Positions 50,556 to 59,416 of a stretch of DNA of 64,000 nt are shown here, in pieces. The notes below the pieces were generated by a model. It did no database searches. It had not been told where the DNA came from and saw only the letters and a list, made by a program, of their open reading frames with translations. A program made the position numbers and the translations under genes. The number at the start of each line of letters is the position of its first letter. Position 1 is the first letter of the stretch. Origin of the DNA: DATJGR01 sp963735085 (GTDB taxonomy: Bacteria; Pseudomonadota; Gammaproteobacteria; Pseudomonadales; Azotimanducaceae); NCBI GenBank assembly GCA_963735085.1, contig CAVTJP010000005.1, forward strand, positions 1,116,001 to 1,180,000, in the 5' to 3' direction.

Positions 50556-51331
50556 CCCGGATCATTGCCGTGGCGAACCAGAAGGGCGGCGTTGGCAAGA
50601 CGACGACGAGCGTGAATCTGGCAGCATCCCTTGCGCTGTCAGGCAGTCGCGTGCTGCTCGTCGACCTCGATCCACAGGGCAACGCAACGATGGGATGCGG
50701 CATCGACAAAGGCACCCTCGAGCGGAGTGCCTACGATTGGTTGATGGCGCGTGCGCCACTCGCCGAGGTTGCACAGCGCTGCCCGACCGGATTCGAGTTG
50801 GCGCCGTCCAATATCGATCTGACCGCGGCCGAGGTCGAGTTGCTGCAGGTGGAACAACGCGAACTGAAACTCAAGCGTGCACTGGGGGAGGTCGATGGCC
50901 ACTACCACTACGTGATCATTGACTGCCCACCGTCACTGAACATGCTGACCCTGAACGCGCTCGTTGCGAGCCATACCGTGCTTATCCCCATGCAGTGCGA
51001 GTACTACGCGCTCGAAGGGCTTTCGGCGCTGCTCGACACTATTGAAGGTGTCAAACGGCGAGCCAATCCGACGCTGAGAATAGAGGGCATTCTGCGCACC
51101 ATGTATGATCCGCGCAGCAGTCTGACGCGTGATGTCTCGCGACAATTGCTGAAGTTCTTTGGTGAGAAGGTGTTCCGAACGGTGATTCCTCGCAACATCC
51201 GGCTTGCCGAAGCGCCGAGTCATGGTTTGCCCGTCGTTCTCTATGACAGGCAGTCGCGGGGCGCGGTTGCCTATATGGCCCTCGCGGGCGAATTGAAACG
51301 CAACAGCATCGGTGGGGAGGGCGTCGCGTGA
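50552..51331 (+). CDS. parA: Chromosome partitioning ATPase ParA (Soj)
   Basis: A 259-residue deviant-Walker ATPase. KGGVGKTTTS (11-20) is the P-loop, LLVDLDPQGNATMG the A' motif and IDCPPSLNMLTLNAL the Walker B region. There is no N-terminal DNA-binding extension, as in chromosomal Soj. It forms gradients that move ParB-bound origins. Its stop overlaps the parB GTG. Confidence 0.96.
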   Translation: MTRIIAVANQKGGVGKTTTSVNLAASLALSGSRVLLVDLDPQGNATMGCGIDKGTLERSAYDWLMARAPLAEVAQRCPTGFELAPSNIDLTAAEVELLQVEQRELKLKRALGEVDGHYHYVIIDCPPSLNMLTLNALVASHTVLIPMQCEYYALEGLSALLDTIEGVKRRANPTLRIEGILRTMYDPRSSLTRDVSRQLLKFFGEKVFRTVIPRNIRLAEAPSHGLPVVLYDRQSRGAVAYMALAGELKRNSIGGEGVA

Positions 51332-52194
51332 TCAAGAAACGGGGGCTCGGGCGTGGTCTCGACGCGTTGCTCGGTTCGATCGATACGGTTGGCGCTGAGT
51401 CCGATCCCAGTTCGACGAACCTGGCCGAAGTGGCGATCGACCAGATTCATCCCGGCCAATACCAGCCACGCCGCAGCATTCGCGACGAAGGCATCGCCGA
51501 GCTTGCGGCGTCGATCAGAGCGCAAGGCGTCATGCAGCCGATCGTCCTGCGCCATCGAGCGATAGGCGGTTACGAGATCATTGCCGGAGAGCGACGCTGG
51601 CGCGCCTCACAACTTGCCGGATTGGAACGTATTCCCGCAGTCGTCAAGGATGTCAGCGACGAACGTGCGGTTGCGATGGCACTGATCGAGAATATCCAGC
51701 GCGAAGACCTCAATCCGCTCGAAGAAGCGCTCGCATTGCAGCGGCTGTCCGAAGAGTTTCATCTCACGCAGCAACAAGCCGCAGACGCGGTTGGCAAGTC
51801 TCGCGTGGCCGTGACCAATCTGCTGCGGTTGCTGAATCTTGCACCGCCGGTGCGCGAGATGCTGGCGGTAGGCGAACTCGAAATGGGTCACGCACGCGCG
51901 TTGCTGTCGCTGGCGCCGCTCGAGCAAGAGCGGACCGCTCGCCAGGTCGTAACGCGAGGTTTATCTGTGCGTCAGACTGAGGCGCTGGTGAGGCAGCGCA
52001 GCCGGCCGGCGTCGGCGACGCCGGCCGGTGCAACTCGACGCAAAGACCCGGACACCGAGCGTCTGGAAGTGGAGTTATCGGAGCGAATCGGCGCACCCGT
52101 ATCAATCAACTTCGACGGTAAGAGTGCCGGTAGCTTGGTGATTCGATACTCGACGGTCGATGAACTCGAAGGGATTCTGACGCACTTGCGTTGA
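51328..52194 (+). CDS. parB: Chromosome partitioning CTPase/DNA-binding protein ParB (Spo0J)
   Basis: A 288-residue protein. The N-terminal RGLGRGLDALLG is the ParA-interacting end. QYQPRRSIRDEGIAELAASI and IIAGERRWRA (CTP-binding GERR at 87-90) form the ParB/Srx domain. A helix-turn-helix that reads parS spans about 140-190, and a C-terminal dimerisation domain closes the protein. Its likely targets are the parS sites inside recF. Confidence 0.96.
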   Translation: MIKKRGLGRGLDALLGSIDTVGAESDPSSTNLAEVAIDQIHPGQYQPRRSIRDEGIAELAASIRAQGVMQPIVLRHRAIGGYEIIAGERRWRASQLAGLERIPAVVKDVSDERAVAMALIENIQREDLNPLEEALALQRLSEEFHLTQQQAADAVGKSRVAVTNLLRLLNLAPPVREMLAVGELEMGHARALLSLAPLEQERTARQVVTRGLSVRQTEALVRQRSRPASATPAGATRRKDPDTERLEVELSERIGAPVSINFDGKSAGSLVIRYSTVDELEGILTHLR

Positions 52195-52230
52195 TAGACG
52201 GCTACGTCGATCTACGTATCGGCCGATTTA

Positions 52231-52259
52231 TTGCACGGCAGCAAAGCCATCTCTATACT
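52231..52259 (+). promoter_or_regulatory. Candidate promoter of the atp operon
   Basis: TATACT (52254-52259) is a good -10 hexamer, with TTGCAC (52231-52236) at 17 bp as a partial -35. It lies in the 92-bp gap after parB and would start transcription just ahead of atpI. Confidence 0.45.
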
Positions 52260-52286
52260 ACGCGCGCCTTGCGTGTGGGGGATTGA

Positions 52287-52721
52287 GTGGGTCGCGCGGA
52301 TGCCCCGATCAGAACAAAAATTTCGGACCTAGGGGCAAACATCAGGATCGAAAGACGCAGCATGCCGCTGGTGTTTCGGATCCTCGCGATGCAGGGCGCT
52401 GTCGCTGCGATGCTTACGATGACGTTCTTGATGATGGCCGGCCGCCCGCAGGCGGTGTCTGCGTTGTTGGGTGCTGTGGTCGTGATCGTGCCGAGCCTTT
52501 GGTTCGCTTGGCGGGTGACGACAATCCAGGCTCCGGCAGGGCAGGAGTTGGACGCCGCGCGGCGATTGCTCGGCGGCGGTATCGCCAAGGTGATGGCGAC
52601 GTTCGGTCTGTTGGTCATCGCATTTGCGTGCGCCCGTCCTGAACCGGTGGCGTTTTTCGTCACGATGATAGGCGTCCAAGTGAGCCACCTATTTGCGCCG
52701 TTGTTGGGTTCAGACACATAG
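52287..52721 (+). CDS. atpI: ATP synthase subunit I
   Basis: A 144-residue membrane protein with four hydrophobic segments (AMQGAVAAMLTMTFLMMAG, VSALLGAVVVIVPSLWFAW, VMATFGLLVIAFACA, VAFFVTMIGVQVSHLFAPLL). AtpI assists c-ring assembly. GTG 52287 has a GGGGGA site; ATG 52362 would remove the polar extension. First gene of the atp operon. Confidence 0.85.
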   Translation: MGRADAPIRTKISDLGANIRIERRSMPLVFRILAMQGAVAAMLTMTFLMMAGRPQAVSALLGAVVVIVPSLWFAWRVTTIQAPAGQELDAARRLLGGGIAKVMATFGLLVIAFACARPEPVAFFVTMIGVQVSHLFAPLLGSDT

Positions 52722-52783
52722 CGACTTGAATAAGTGGGTTGTCGTACGAGAGCGTTTTGTGGTGACCCTGTGAAGGAAGTTTG

Positions 52784-53623
52784 ATGGCTGAAACCACCGG
52801 CGAATATATACAGCACCACCTGACGAATCTGACGTTCGGTCAGTTGCCGGACGGCAGTTGGGGGTTTGCGCACAGCATTGAGCAAGCGACATCGATGGGA
52901 TTCTGGTCCATCAATGTCGACTCGATGGGATGGGCCATTGTGCTTGGCGTAGCGTTTGCGTGGATATTCGGTCGCGCGGCAAAGCGTGCTACCGCAGGCG
53001 TGCCCGGCGCGCTGCAGAACGGCATCGAAATGATCGTTGAGTTCATCGAAGACATCGTCGGCGACATCTTCTACCACAAGAATGATCTCGTCGCGCCAAT
53101 GGCGCTGACGATATTCGTCTGGGTTTTCCTGATGAACCTGATGGACCTGCTGCCGGTGGATTGGCTACCGCTCATTGCAGGATCGGTCGGAATCGAGCAC
53201 ATGCGGGTAGTGCCGACGGCTGATCCGAATGTCACCCTCGGTATGGCGCTAACGGTTTTCGTGCTCGTTCTGTACTACAGCATCCGCCGCAAGGGCTTGG
53301 GTGGATTTCTCGGAGAGCTGGCGTTTCACCCGCTGCCGATGAAGGTACTAGCGCCATTCAACCTGTTCCTCGAGGTCATCAACTTACTCGCTAAGCCGCT
53401 GTCGCTCGGTTTGCGTCTGTTCGGCAATATGTATGCAGGAGAAATGATCTTCATCCTGATCGCCCTGCTTTACTCGAGCCTCGCCTGGGGCCTGGTCGGC
53501 GGCGTGCTGCAGTGGGCGTGGGCTGTGTTCCACGTTCTGATCATCCTGCTGCAGGCGTTCATTTTCTCGGTTTTGACTGTCGTGTATCTGGCCCAGGCCC
53601 ACGACGTCGAAGAAGATCACTAA
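52784..53623 (+). CDS. atpB: ATP synthase F0 subunit a
   Basis: A 279-residue membrane protein. The essential arginine is in LSLGLRLFGNMYAGEM, and the C-terminal helix AFIFSVLTVVYLAQAHDVEEDH is typical. It forms the proton half-channels facing the c-ring. Preceded by a long N-terminal periplasmic segment as usual in Proteobacteria. Confidence 0.97.
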   Translation: MAETTGEYIQHHLTNLTFGQLPDGSWGFAHSIEQATSMGFWSINVDSMGWAIVLGVAFAWIFGRAAKRATAGVPGALQNGIEMIVEFIEDIVGDIFYHKNDLVAPMALTIFVWVFLMNLMDLLPVDWLPLIAGSVGIEHMRVVPTADPNVTLGMALTVFVLVLYYSIRRKGLGGFLGELAFHPLPMKVLAPFNLFLEVINLLAKPLSLGLRLFGNMYAGEMIFILIALLYSSLAWGLVGGVLQWAWAVFHVLIILLQAFIFSVLTVVYLAQAHDVEEDH

Positions 53624-53642
53624 ACAAGACTTAGGAGCAATC

Positions 53643-53897
53643 ATGGAACTCGCAGTTTTCTTGTATGTCGCAGGCGGTCTGATGATGGGCCTCGGCGCCA
53701 TCGGCGCTGCCATTGGCGTGGGCGTGCTCGGCGGCAAATTCCTCGAGGGCATTGCGCGCCAGCCCGAGTTGCTGCCGATGTTGCGCACGCAGTTGTTCAT
53801 CGTACTGGCGTTGGTAGACGCGGTGCCGATGATCGCTGTCGGTATCGCGCTGTTCGTGCTCTTCGCCGTGGCGCCGGGCGCCGTCGCGGGCGGCTGA
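53643..53897 (+). CDS. atpE: ATP synthase F0 subunit c
   Basis: An 84-residue two-helix hairpin. The glycine-rich first helix (GLGAIGAAIGVGVLGG), the polar loop ARQPEL and the proton-carrying Asp59 in LALVDAVPMIAVG are intact. The lack of an extra polar ligand beside Asp59 suggests proton rather than sodium coupling. An AGGAG site precedes the ATG. Confidence 0.97.
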   Translation: MELAVFLYVAGGLMMGLGAIGAAIGVGVLGGKFLEGIARQPELLPMLRTQLFIVLALVDAVPMIAVGIALFVLFAVAPGAVAGG

Positions 53898-53935
53898 TTG
53901 CGCCAGATCCAAGATAGTCAACGGAGACCGCACTC

Positions 53936-54406
53936 GTGAACATGACTGCAACACTCCTGGCCCAGTCGGCGACGTTCCTTATCTTCGTCTGGTTTTGCCA
54001 ACGATTCATCTGGCCGCCGTTGATTGCGGCAATGCGCGAACGGCAGAAGACAATTGCCGATGGGCTGGCTGCGTCCGAGCGCGCCGCAAAGGATCTTGCG
54101 CTGGCGAAGGAGGGCGCGGCCGAACATCTGCGCCAGGCTAAAGAAGAAGCCCGCCAGATCATCGAACAAGCTCGGGGGCGCGCGGTGATCATGATCGAAG
54201 AAGCCAAGAACGATGCGCGCGCCGAGGGTGAGCGTCAGAAGGACGCGGCCCGCGCAGAGATCGACCAGGACGTGAACCGGGCCAAGGAGAAACTGCGCGT
54301 GCAGGTCGCTTCATTGGCTGTGAGTGGCGCGGAGAAAATCCTACAGGTATCGATCGACCGATCCCGTCATGCGGCATTGCTCGATAAACTCTCAGCGGAG
54401 CTGTGA
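53936..54406 (+). CDS. atpF: ATP synthase F0 subunit b
   Basis: A 156-residue stalk protein. One N-terminal membrane helix (LLAQSATFLIFVWFCQRFIWPPL) is followed by a long charged coiled coil (about 30-150). It links subunit a to F1 as the peripheral stator. GTG 53936 is preferred because a GGAGA site lies eight bases upstream; an ATG follows two codons later. Confidence 0.95.
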   Translation: MNMTATLLAQSATFLIFVWFCQRFIWPPLIAAMRERQKTIADGLAASERAAKDLALAKEGAAEHLRQAKEEARQIIEQARGRAVIMIEEAKNDARAEGERQKDAARAEIDQDVNRAKEKLRVQVASLAVSGAEKILQVSIDRSRHAALLDKLSAEL

Positions 54407-54415
54407 TTTAACGCC

Positions 54416-54955
54416 ATGGCTGAACTCGCAACAATCGCGCGCCCCTATGCCAATGCCGTGTTCGAGCTGGCCAAGCGTAATCGCACGCTCGATAGGTGGT
54501 CGAGCCAACTGGCGCTGGCTGCGCAGGTGTGCGGTGAGGCCTCGGTAGCTGAAATCATCGAGTCGCCGGCAGCAACGAGCATCCAAAAGGCGAATACCCT
54601 CGCGCGTGTGTGCGGCGACGAACTCAGCGAGGAAGCCGCACAACTGCTGCGCGTACTCGCGAGCAACAACCGGTTGGATGCGCTGGGCGAAATCAGTGCT
54701 CAATACGAAACCCTGCGCGCTCAGGAAGAGGCGTCGCTGGACGTGGAAATCGTCAGCGCATTTCCGCTGGACGACGCGGAGCAGAAGGGTTTGGTAGAAG
54801 CCTTGGCGCGCCGCTTCAAGAAAGAAATTCAACTGACGAGCCGTGTCGAAGAGTCGCTGCTGGGTGGGGCAATCATTCGCGCTGGTGACACCGTCATTGA
54901 CGGTTCGGTCAGAGGCAAACTGAACAAACTATCGGAATCGATACAGCGGACCTGA
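54416..54955 (+). CDS. atpH: ATP synthase F1 subunit delta
   Basis: A 179-residue protein. The N-terminal TIARPYANAVFELAK helix and the C-terminal EESLLGGAIIRAGDTVIDGSVRGKLNKL are family signatures. It caps the alpha3-beta3 head and holds the b stalk. Starts nine bases after atpF. Confidence 0.95.
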   Translation: MAELATIARPYANAVFELAKRNRTLDRWSSQLALAAQVCGEASVAEIIESPAATSIQKANTLARVCGDELSEEAAQLLRVLASNNRLDALGEISAQYETLRAQEEASLDVEIVSAFPLDDAEQKGLVEALARRFKKEIQLTSRVEESLLGGAIIRAGDTVIDGSVRGKLNKLSESIQRT

Positions 54956-55005
54956 GTCGAACGCGCCGCGGCCGCCGCCAACAGAATTGAGTGTGAGGAC
55001 ACGAC

Positions 55006-56550
55006 ATGCAACAACTGAATCCATCTGAGATCAGCGACATCATTCGGTCGCGGATCGAAGGTCTCGATCTGAAATCGGAAGCTCAGAACGAGGGAACGAT
55101 CGTCAGCGTCTCGGACGGTGTCATACGTATCCACGGACTTGCGGAAGCACAATACGGCGAGATGATCGAATTCCCCGGCGGCGTTTACGGGATGGCGCTC
55201 AATCTCGAGCGCGATTCGGTCGGCGTCGTCGTGCTCGGCGATTACCTGAACCTGTCCGAGGGGATGACGGCGCGTTGTACCGGCCGCATCCTCGAAGTAC
55301 CCATAGGACGCGAGTTACTCGGTCGCGTCGTCGACGCGCTCGGGAATCCAATTGACGGCAAGGGCCCGCTCACAACCACACTGACCTCGCCGGTGGAGAA
55401 GGTCGCTCCCGGGGTCATTTCTCGTCAATCCGTTACGCAGCCAGTCCAGATCGGCTTGAAGTCGATCGACGCTATGGTGCCGATCGGCCGCGGCCAGCGT
55501 GAGTTGATCATCGGCGACCGCCAGATTGGCAAGACCGCGATCGCAATCGACGCGATCATCAACCAGAAAGATTCGGGCATTAAATGTATCTACGTGGCGA
55601 TCGGCCAAAAGATGTCGACGATCGCGAACATCGTCCGAACATTGGAAGAACACGGCGCGATGAGCAACACTATCGTCGTTGCTGCGAGTGCTTCCGATCC
55701 TGCGCCAATGCAGTACATCGCACCGTATTCGGGCTGCTCGATGGGCGAGTTCTTCCGTGATCGCGGCGAAGACGCGCTGATCATCTACGACGATTTGACG
55801 AAGCAGGCGTGGGCATATCGCCAGATCTCGCTGCTGCTACGTCGCCCGCCGGGCCGTGAGGCGTATCCGGGCGACGTATTCTATCTGCATTCGCGTTTAC
55901 TCGAACGTGCGTCGCGCGTAAACGTGGAGTACGTGGAGAAGTTCACCAACGGCGAAGTAAAGGGGCAGACCGGCTCGCTGACAGCACTACCGATCGTTGA
56001 AACCCAGGCGGGCGACATTGCTGCGTTCGTACCAACCAACGTTATTTCGATCACCGACGGACAGATTTTTCTCGAATTGGATATGTTCAACGCGGGGCTT
56101 CGTCCGTCGATGAGCCCCGGCACGTCCGTGTCGCGAGTCGGTGGCTCGGCGCAGGTGCCGTTCATGCGCAAGATCTCTGGTGGCATCAAGCTGGCGCTTG
56201 CTCAATATCGCGAACTCGCAGCGTTCTCCCAGTTTGCATCCGACCTCGATGAAGCGACACGCCGCCAGCTCGAACATGGTCAGCGCGTGACCGAATTGAC
56301 GAAGCAGAAGCAATACTCGCCGATGACGGTCGCCGAAATGGGCGTGGTGCTGTTCGCCGCGAACGAAGGATTTCTGCGCGATGTAGAGGTCAACAAAGTG
56401 CTGGCGTTCGAGGCGGCGCTGCTTACATACATGAAGGCCGAGCATGGCGCGTTCATGGATGAGATCACCAAGACCGGCGCGTACAACGACGACATCGTGG
56501 CGACTATGCGAGCCGCCATCGAGAAATTCAAAGCGACCCAGACGTTCTAA
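55006..56550 (+). CDS. atpA: ATP synthase F1 subunit alpha
   Basis: A 514-residue nucleotide-binding, non-catalytic subunit. Walker A GDRQIGKT is at 170-177, and ALIIYDDLTKQAWAYRQISLLLRRPPGREAYPGDVFYLHSRLLER is classic for alpha subunits. Length and N-terminal MQQLNPSEISDIIRSRI fit the proteobacterial form. Confidence 0.98.
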   Translation: MQQLNPSEISDIIRSRIEGLDLKSEAQNEGTIVSVSDGVIRIHGLAEAQYGEMIEFPGGVYGMALNLERDSVGVVVLGDYLNLSEGMTARCTGRILEVPIGRELLGRVVDALGNPIDGKGPLTTTLTSPVEKVAPGVISRQSVTQPVQIGLKSIDAMVPIGRGQRELIIGDRQIGKTAIAIDAIINQKDSGIKCIYVAIGQKMSTIANIVRTLEEHGAMSNTIVVAASASDPAPMQYIAPYSGCSMGEFFRDRGEDALIIYDDLTKQAWAYRQISLLLRRPPGREAYPGDVFYLHSRLLERASRVNVEYVEKFTNGEVKGQTGSLTALPIVETQAGDIAAFVPTNVISITDGQIFLELDMFNAGLRPSMSPGTSVSRVGGSAQVPFMRKISGGIKLALAQYRELAAFSQFASDLDEATRRQLEHGQRVTELTKQKQYSPMTVAEMGVVLFAANEGFLRDVEVNKVLAFEAALLTYMKAEHGAFMDEITKTGAYNDDIVATMRAAIEKFKATQTF

Positions 56551-56563
56551 GAGGATCGCATCG

Positions 56564-57424
56564 ATGGCTGCCGGCAAAGAAGTCCGCAAGAAGATCAATA
56601 GCGTCAAGAGCACGCAGAAGATCACCAAAGCCATGGAGATGGTCGCGGCCAGCAAAATGCGCCGCACGCAAGACAGAATGCGCGAGGGACGGCCCTATGC
56701 TGAAAAGATTCGCAAGGTGATCGGGCATCTCGCGAATTCGAATGCGGAGTACCGCCACGTCTTCATGACCGAGCGCGAAGTCAAGCGCGTGGGTTACATC
56801 GTGGTATCGACAGATAAAGGCTTGTGCGGGGGCCTGAACGTGAATCTGTTCCGCATGCTCGTCAAAGACTTACAGGATTGGAAGGCGCGCGGAGTTGGCT
56901 ACGAATTTGCGCTGATCGGCAACAAGGCCGCGTCGTTCTTCCGCTCATACGGTGGCGAGGTCAACGCGGCGTTGAACAACATCGGGGAAAAGCCAACGGT
57001 TGAGTCGCTCGTCGGGGGCATCCGCGTGATGCTCGATGCGTATTCTGCAGGCCAGATCGATAAGCTGGTTATTGCGACGAATTCGTTCGTCAACACGATG
57101 TCGCAGCAACCCAAGATGCAACAACTGCTGCCGCTGGAAGCTGCAAGCGGCGACGAATTGAAGCATCGATGGGATTATCTCTACGAGCCGGACGCGAAAG
57201 ACCTGATCGAGGGTCTCGTTACCCGGTTCATCGAAGCGCAGGTATACCAAGCGGTTGTCGAGAATCAGGCTTGCGAGCAGGCCGCGAAGATGATCGCAAT
57301 GAAGAATGCGACGGACAACGCAGAGCAACTGATCGATGATCTGACCTTGCTGTACAACAATGTCCGGCAGGCGGCGATCACGCAGGAGATATCGGAAATC
57401 GTTGGCGGCGCAGCAGCCGTTTAA
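56564..57424 (+). CDS. atpG: ATP synthase F1 subunit gamma
   Basis: A 286-residue rotor shaft. The N-terminal coiled-coil helix (KKINSVKSTQKITKAMEMVAASKMRR), the STDKGLCGGLN loop and the C-terminal LYNNVRQAAITQEISEIVGGAAA are conserved. ATG 56564 is used; the longer open frame upstream overlaps atpA out of phase and is spurious. Confidence 0.97.
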   Translation: MAAGKEVRKKINSVKSTQKITKAMEMVAASKMRRTQDRMREGRPYAEKIRKVIGHLANSNAEYRHVFMTEREVKRVGYIVVSTDKGLCGGLNVNLFRMLVKDLQDWKARGVGYEFALIGNKAASFFRSYGGEVNAALNNIGEKPTVESLVGGIRVMLDAYSAGQIDKLVIATNSFVNTMSQQPKMQQLLPLEAASGDELKHRWDYLYEPDAKDLIEGLVTRFIEAQVYQAVVENQACEQAAKMIAMKNATDNAEQLIDDLTLLYNNVRQAAITQEISEIVGGAAAV

Positions 57425-57462
57425 CCGCTGGAAAACGAAAGTAGAAAAGATGAGGCGTATTT

Positions 57463-58851
57463 ATGAGTAGCGGACGAATCGTTCAAGTGATCGGCGCCGT
57501 GGTCGATGTCGAGTTTCCGCGCGAAGACGTGCCCAACGTTTACGACGCATTGAAGGTCACCGGGAAGGGTTTGACGCTCGAGGTGCAGCAACAGCTCGGC
57601 GACGGCATCGTGCGTTCGATTGCGATGGGACCATCCGACGGATTGTCTCGGGGTCTCGAGGTGGCAAACGAGGGCCACCCGATCACCATTCCGGTTGGCG
57701 AAGAAACGCTCGGTCGGATCATGGACGTACTCGGCGATCCAATCGATGAATTGGGACCGGTCAATGCGAGGGAGCGGATGTCGATCCATCGAAAGGCGCC
57801 GAAGTACGAAGACCAGAAAGGCGGCAACGAAATTCTAGAGACGGGCATCAAGGTCATCGACCTGATTTGCCCGTTCGCGCGCGGCGGCAAGGTCGGTTTG
57901 TTCGGTGGCGCTGGCGTGGGCAAGACGGTCACGATGCTGGAACTGATCCGCAATATCGCGACCGAGCACTCCGGCCTGTCGGTATTTGCGGGCGTCGGTG
58001 AGCGTACGCGTGAAGGCAACGACTTTTATCACGAAATGCAGGACTCTAAGGTTCTCGACAAGATTTCTCTGGTGTTCGGACAGATGAATGAACCGCCGGG
58101 GAACCGCTTACGCGTCGCCCTGACAGGCCTGACGTTGGCGGAAAAATTCCGCGACGACGGCCGCGATGTGCTCCTGTTCATCGACAACATCTACCGCTAC
58201 ACGCTCGCTGGCACCGAGGTATCTGCGCTGCTCGGGCGCATGCCGTCGGCGGTGGGATATCAGCCGACGCTTGCTGAGGAGATGGGCTTGTTGCAGGAGC
58301 GCATCACCACGACAAAGACCGGCTCGATCACGTCGGTGCAAGCGGTATATGTACCCGCAGACGACTTGACCGACCCGTCGCCGGCAACGACGTTTGCGCA
58401 CCTCGACTCGACCGTTACGCTGTCGCGCGCCATCACAGACCTCGGTATCTATCCGGCTGTCGACCCGCTCGATTCGTCGAGTCGTCAGCTCGATCCGCTG
58501 ATCGTAGGCGATGAGCACTATGGCACCGCGCGCGCGGTGCAACAGGTGTTGCAGCGTTACAAGGAACTCAAGGACATCATCGCGATTCTAGGAATGGACG
58601 AGCTGTCGGAGGACGACAAGAAACTGGTCTACCGCGCACGAAAGATCCAGCAGTTTTTTTCGCAATCGTTTTTCGTTGCCGAAGCGTTCACCGGAAATCC
58701 GGGTGTGTATGTTTCGCGAGAAGACACAGTACGCAGTTTCAAGGCGATTCTCGACGGCGAGTACGATCACTTGCCGGAACAGGCCTTCTACATGGTCGGC
58801 ACGATAGAAGACGCTGTTGCGAAGGCTCAGAAGCTCGAAGGCGAGGGCTAG
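57463..58851 (+). CDS. atpD: ATP synthase F1 subunit beta
   Basis: A 462-residue catalytic subunit. Walker A GGAGVGKT is at 148-155, the catalytic GERTREGND and Walker B VLLFIDNIYR follow, and the C-terminal DELSEDDKKLVYRARKIQQF contains the DELSEED-like lever. It hydrolyses and synthesises ATP with alpha. Confidence 0.98.
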   Translation: MSSGRIVQVIGAVVDVEFPREDVPNVYDALKVTGKGLTLEVQQQLGDGIVRSIAMGPSDGLSRGLEVANEGHPITIPVGEETLGRIMDVLGDPIDELGPVNARERMSIHRKAPKYEDQKGGNEILETGIKVIDLICPFARGGKVGLFGGAGVGKTVTMLELIRNIATEHSGLSVFAGVGERTREGNDFYHEMQDSKVLDKISLVFGQMNEPPGNRLRVALTGLTLAEKFRDDGRDVLLFIDNIYRYTLAGTEVSALLGRMPSAVGYQPTLAEEMGLLQERITTTKTGSITSVQAVYVPADDLTDPSPATTFAHLDSTVTLSRAITDLGIYPAVDPLDSSSRQLDPLIVGDEHYGTARAVQQVLQRYKELKDIIAILGMDELSEDDKKLVYRARKIQQFFSQSFFVAEAFTGNPGVYVSREDTVRSFKAILDGEYDHLPEQAFYMVGTIEDAVAKAQKLEGEG

Positions 58852-58860
58852 GCGGTTTTG

Positions 58861-59277
58861 ATGACCATTCATTGCGACATCGTTAGCGCTGAGAAGGAGA
58901 TCTTTTCCGGTCGCGTCGCGATGGTCGTCGCGCAGGGGACGCTCGGTGAACTCGGTATCATGCCCGGCCACGCGCCGCTACTCACCGGCATCAAGCCAGG
59001 TCCGGTACGACTGAAGCTGGACAACGGTGAAGAACAGGTATTTTTCGCGTCGGGCGGATACCTTGAGGTTCAGCCAGGCACGGTCACCGTGCTGGCTGAC
59101 ACGGCACTGCGTGCCGACGATCTCGATGAAGTGGCGGCTCAGCAGGCCAAAGAGCATGCAGAGAAGCTGCTGGATGATCAGACGGCGCATCTCGAGTTCT
59201 CTATCGCCGCGGCGCAATTGGCGGAGGCATCCGCGCGGCTGCGCACGTTGGAGGAGCTGAAGAAGCGGCGCCGTTGA
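58861..59277 (+). CDS. atpC: ATP synthase F1 subunit epsilon
   Basis: A 138-residue protein. An N-terminal beta sandwich (HCDIVSAEKEIFSGRV, GELGIMPGHAPLLTGI) is followed by a two-helix C-terminal domain (about 88-138) that can inhibit ATP hydrolysis. Last gene of the atp operon, with an intrinsic terminator 78 bp after its stop. Confidence 0.96.
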   Translation: MTIHCDIVSAEKEIFSGRVAMVVAQGTLGELGIMPGHAPLLTGIKPGPVRLKLDNGEEQVFFASGGYLEVQPGTVTVLADTALRADDLDEVAAQQAKEHAEKLLDDQTAHLEFSIAAAQLAEASARLRTLEELKKRRR

Positions 59278-59355
59278 TCGTTGCTGCGCACGCTAACCCT
59301 GCGTCGACTCGCGCCGATGGGAACTTTGTAAAGACACGCGGCTACGCACCCACAT

Positions 59356-59380
59356 GGGGTGAGCGCGATCACCCCTTTTT
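59356..59380 (+). terminator. Rho-independent terminator of the atp operon
   Basis: GGGGTGA (59356-59362), loop GCGCGA and TCACCCC (59369-59375) form a perfect 7-bp stem, followed at once by five T residues. It separates atpC from glmU. Confidence 0.85.
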
Positions 59381-59393
59381 CGAAGTGCGCATC

Positions 59394-59399
59394 TATAAT
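59394..59399 (+). promoter_or_regulatory. Consensus -10 element before glmU
   Basis: TATAAT lies 14 bases after the atp terminator and 18 before the glmU ATG. No good -35 is present at 16-18 bp, so an activator or weak core promoter is implied. Confidence 0.4.
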
Positions 59400-59416
59400 C
59401 CTGGCAGACCGTTGGA

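Noticed and set aside
52781..52783. TTG directly before the atpB ATG as an alternative start
   Set aside because: The ATG at 52784 is the stronger initiator and fits the family N-terminus.
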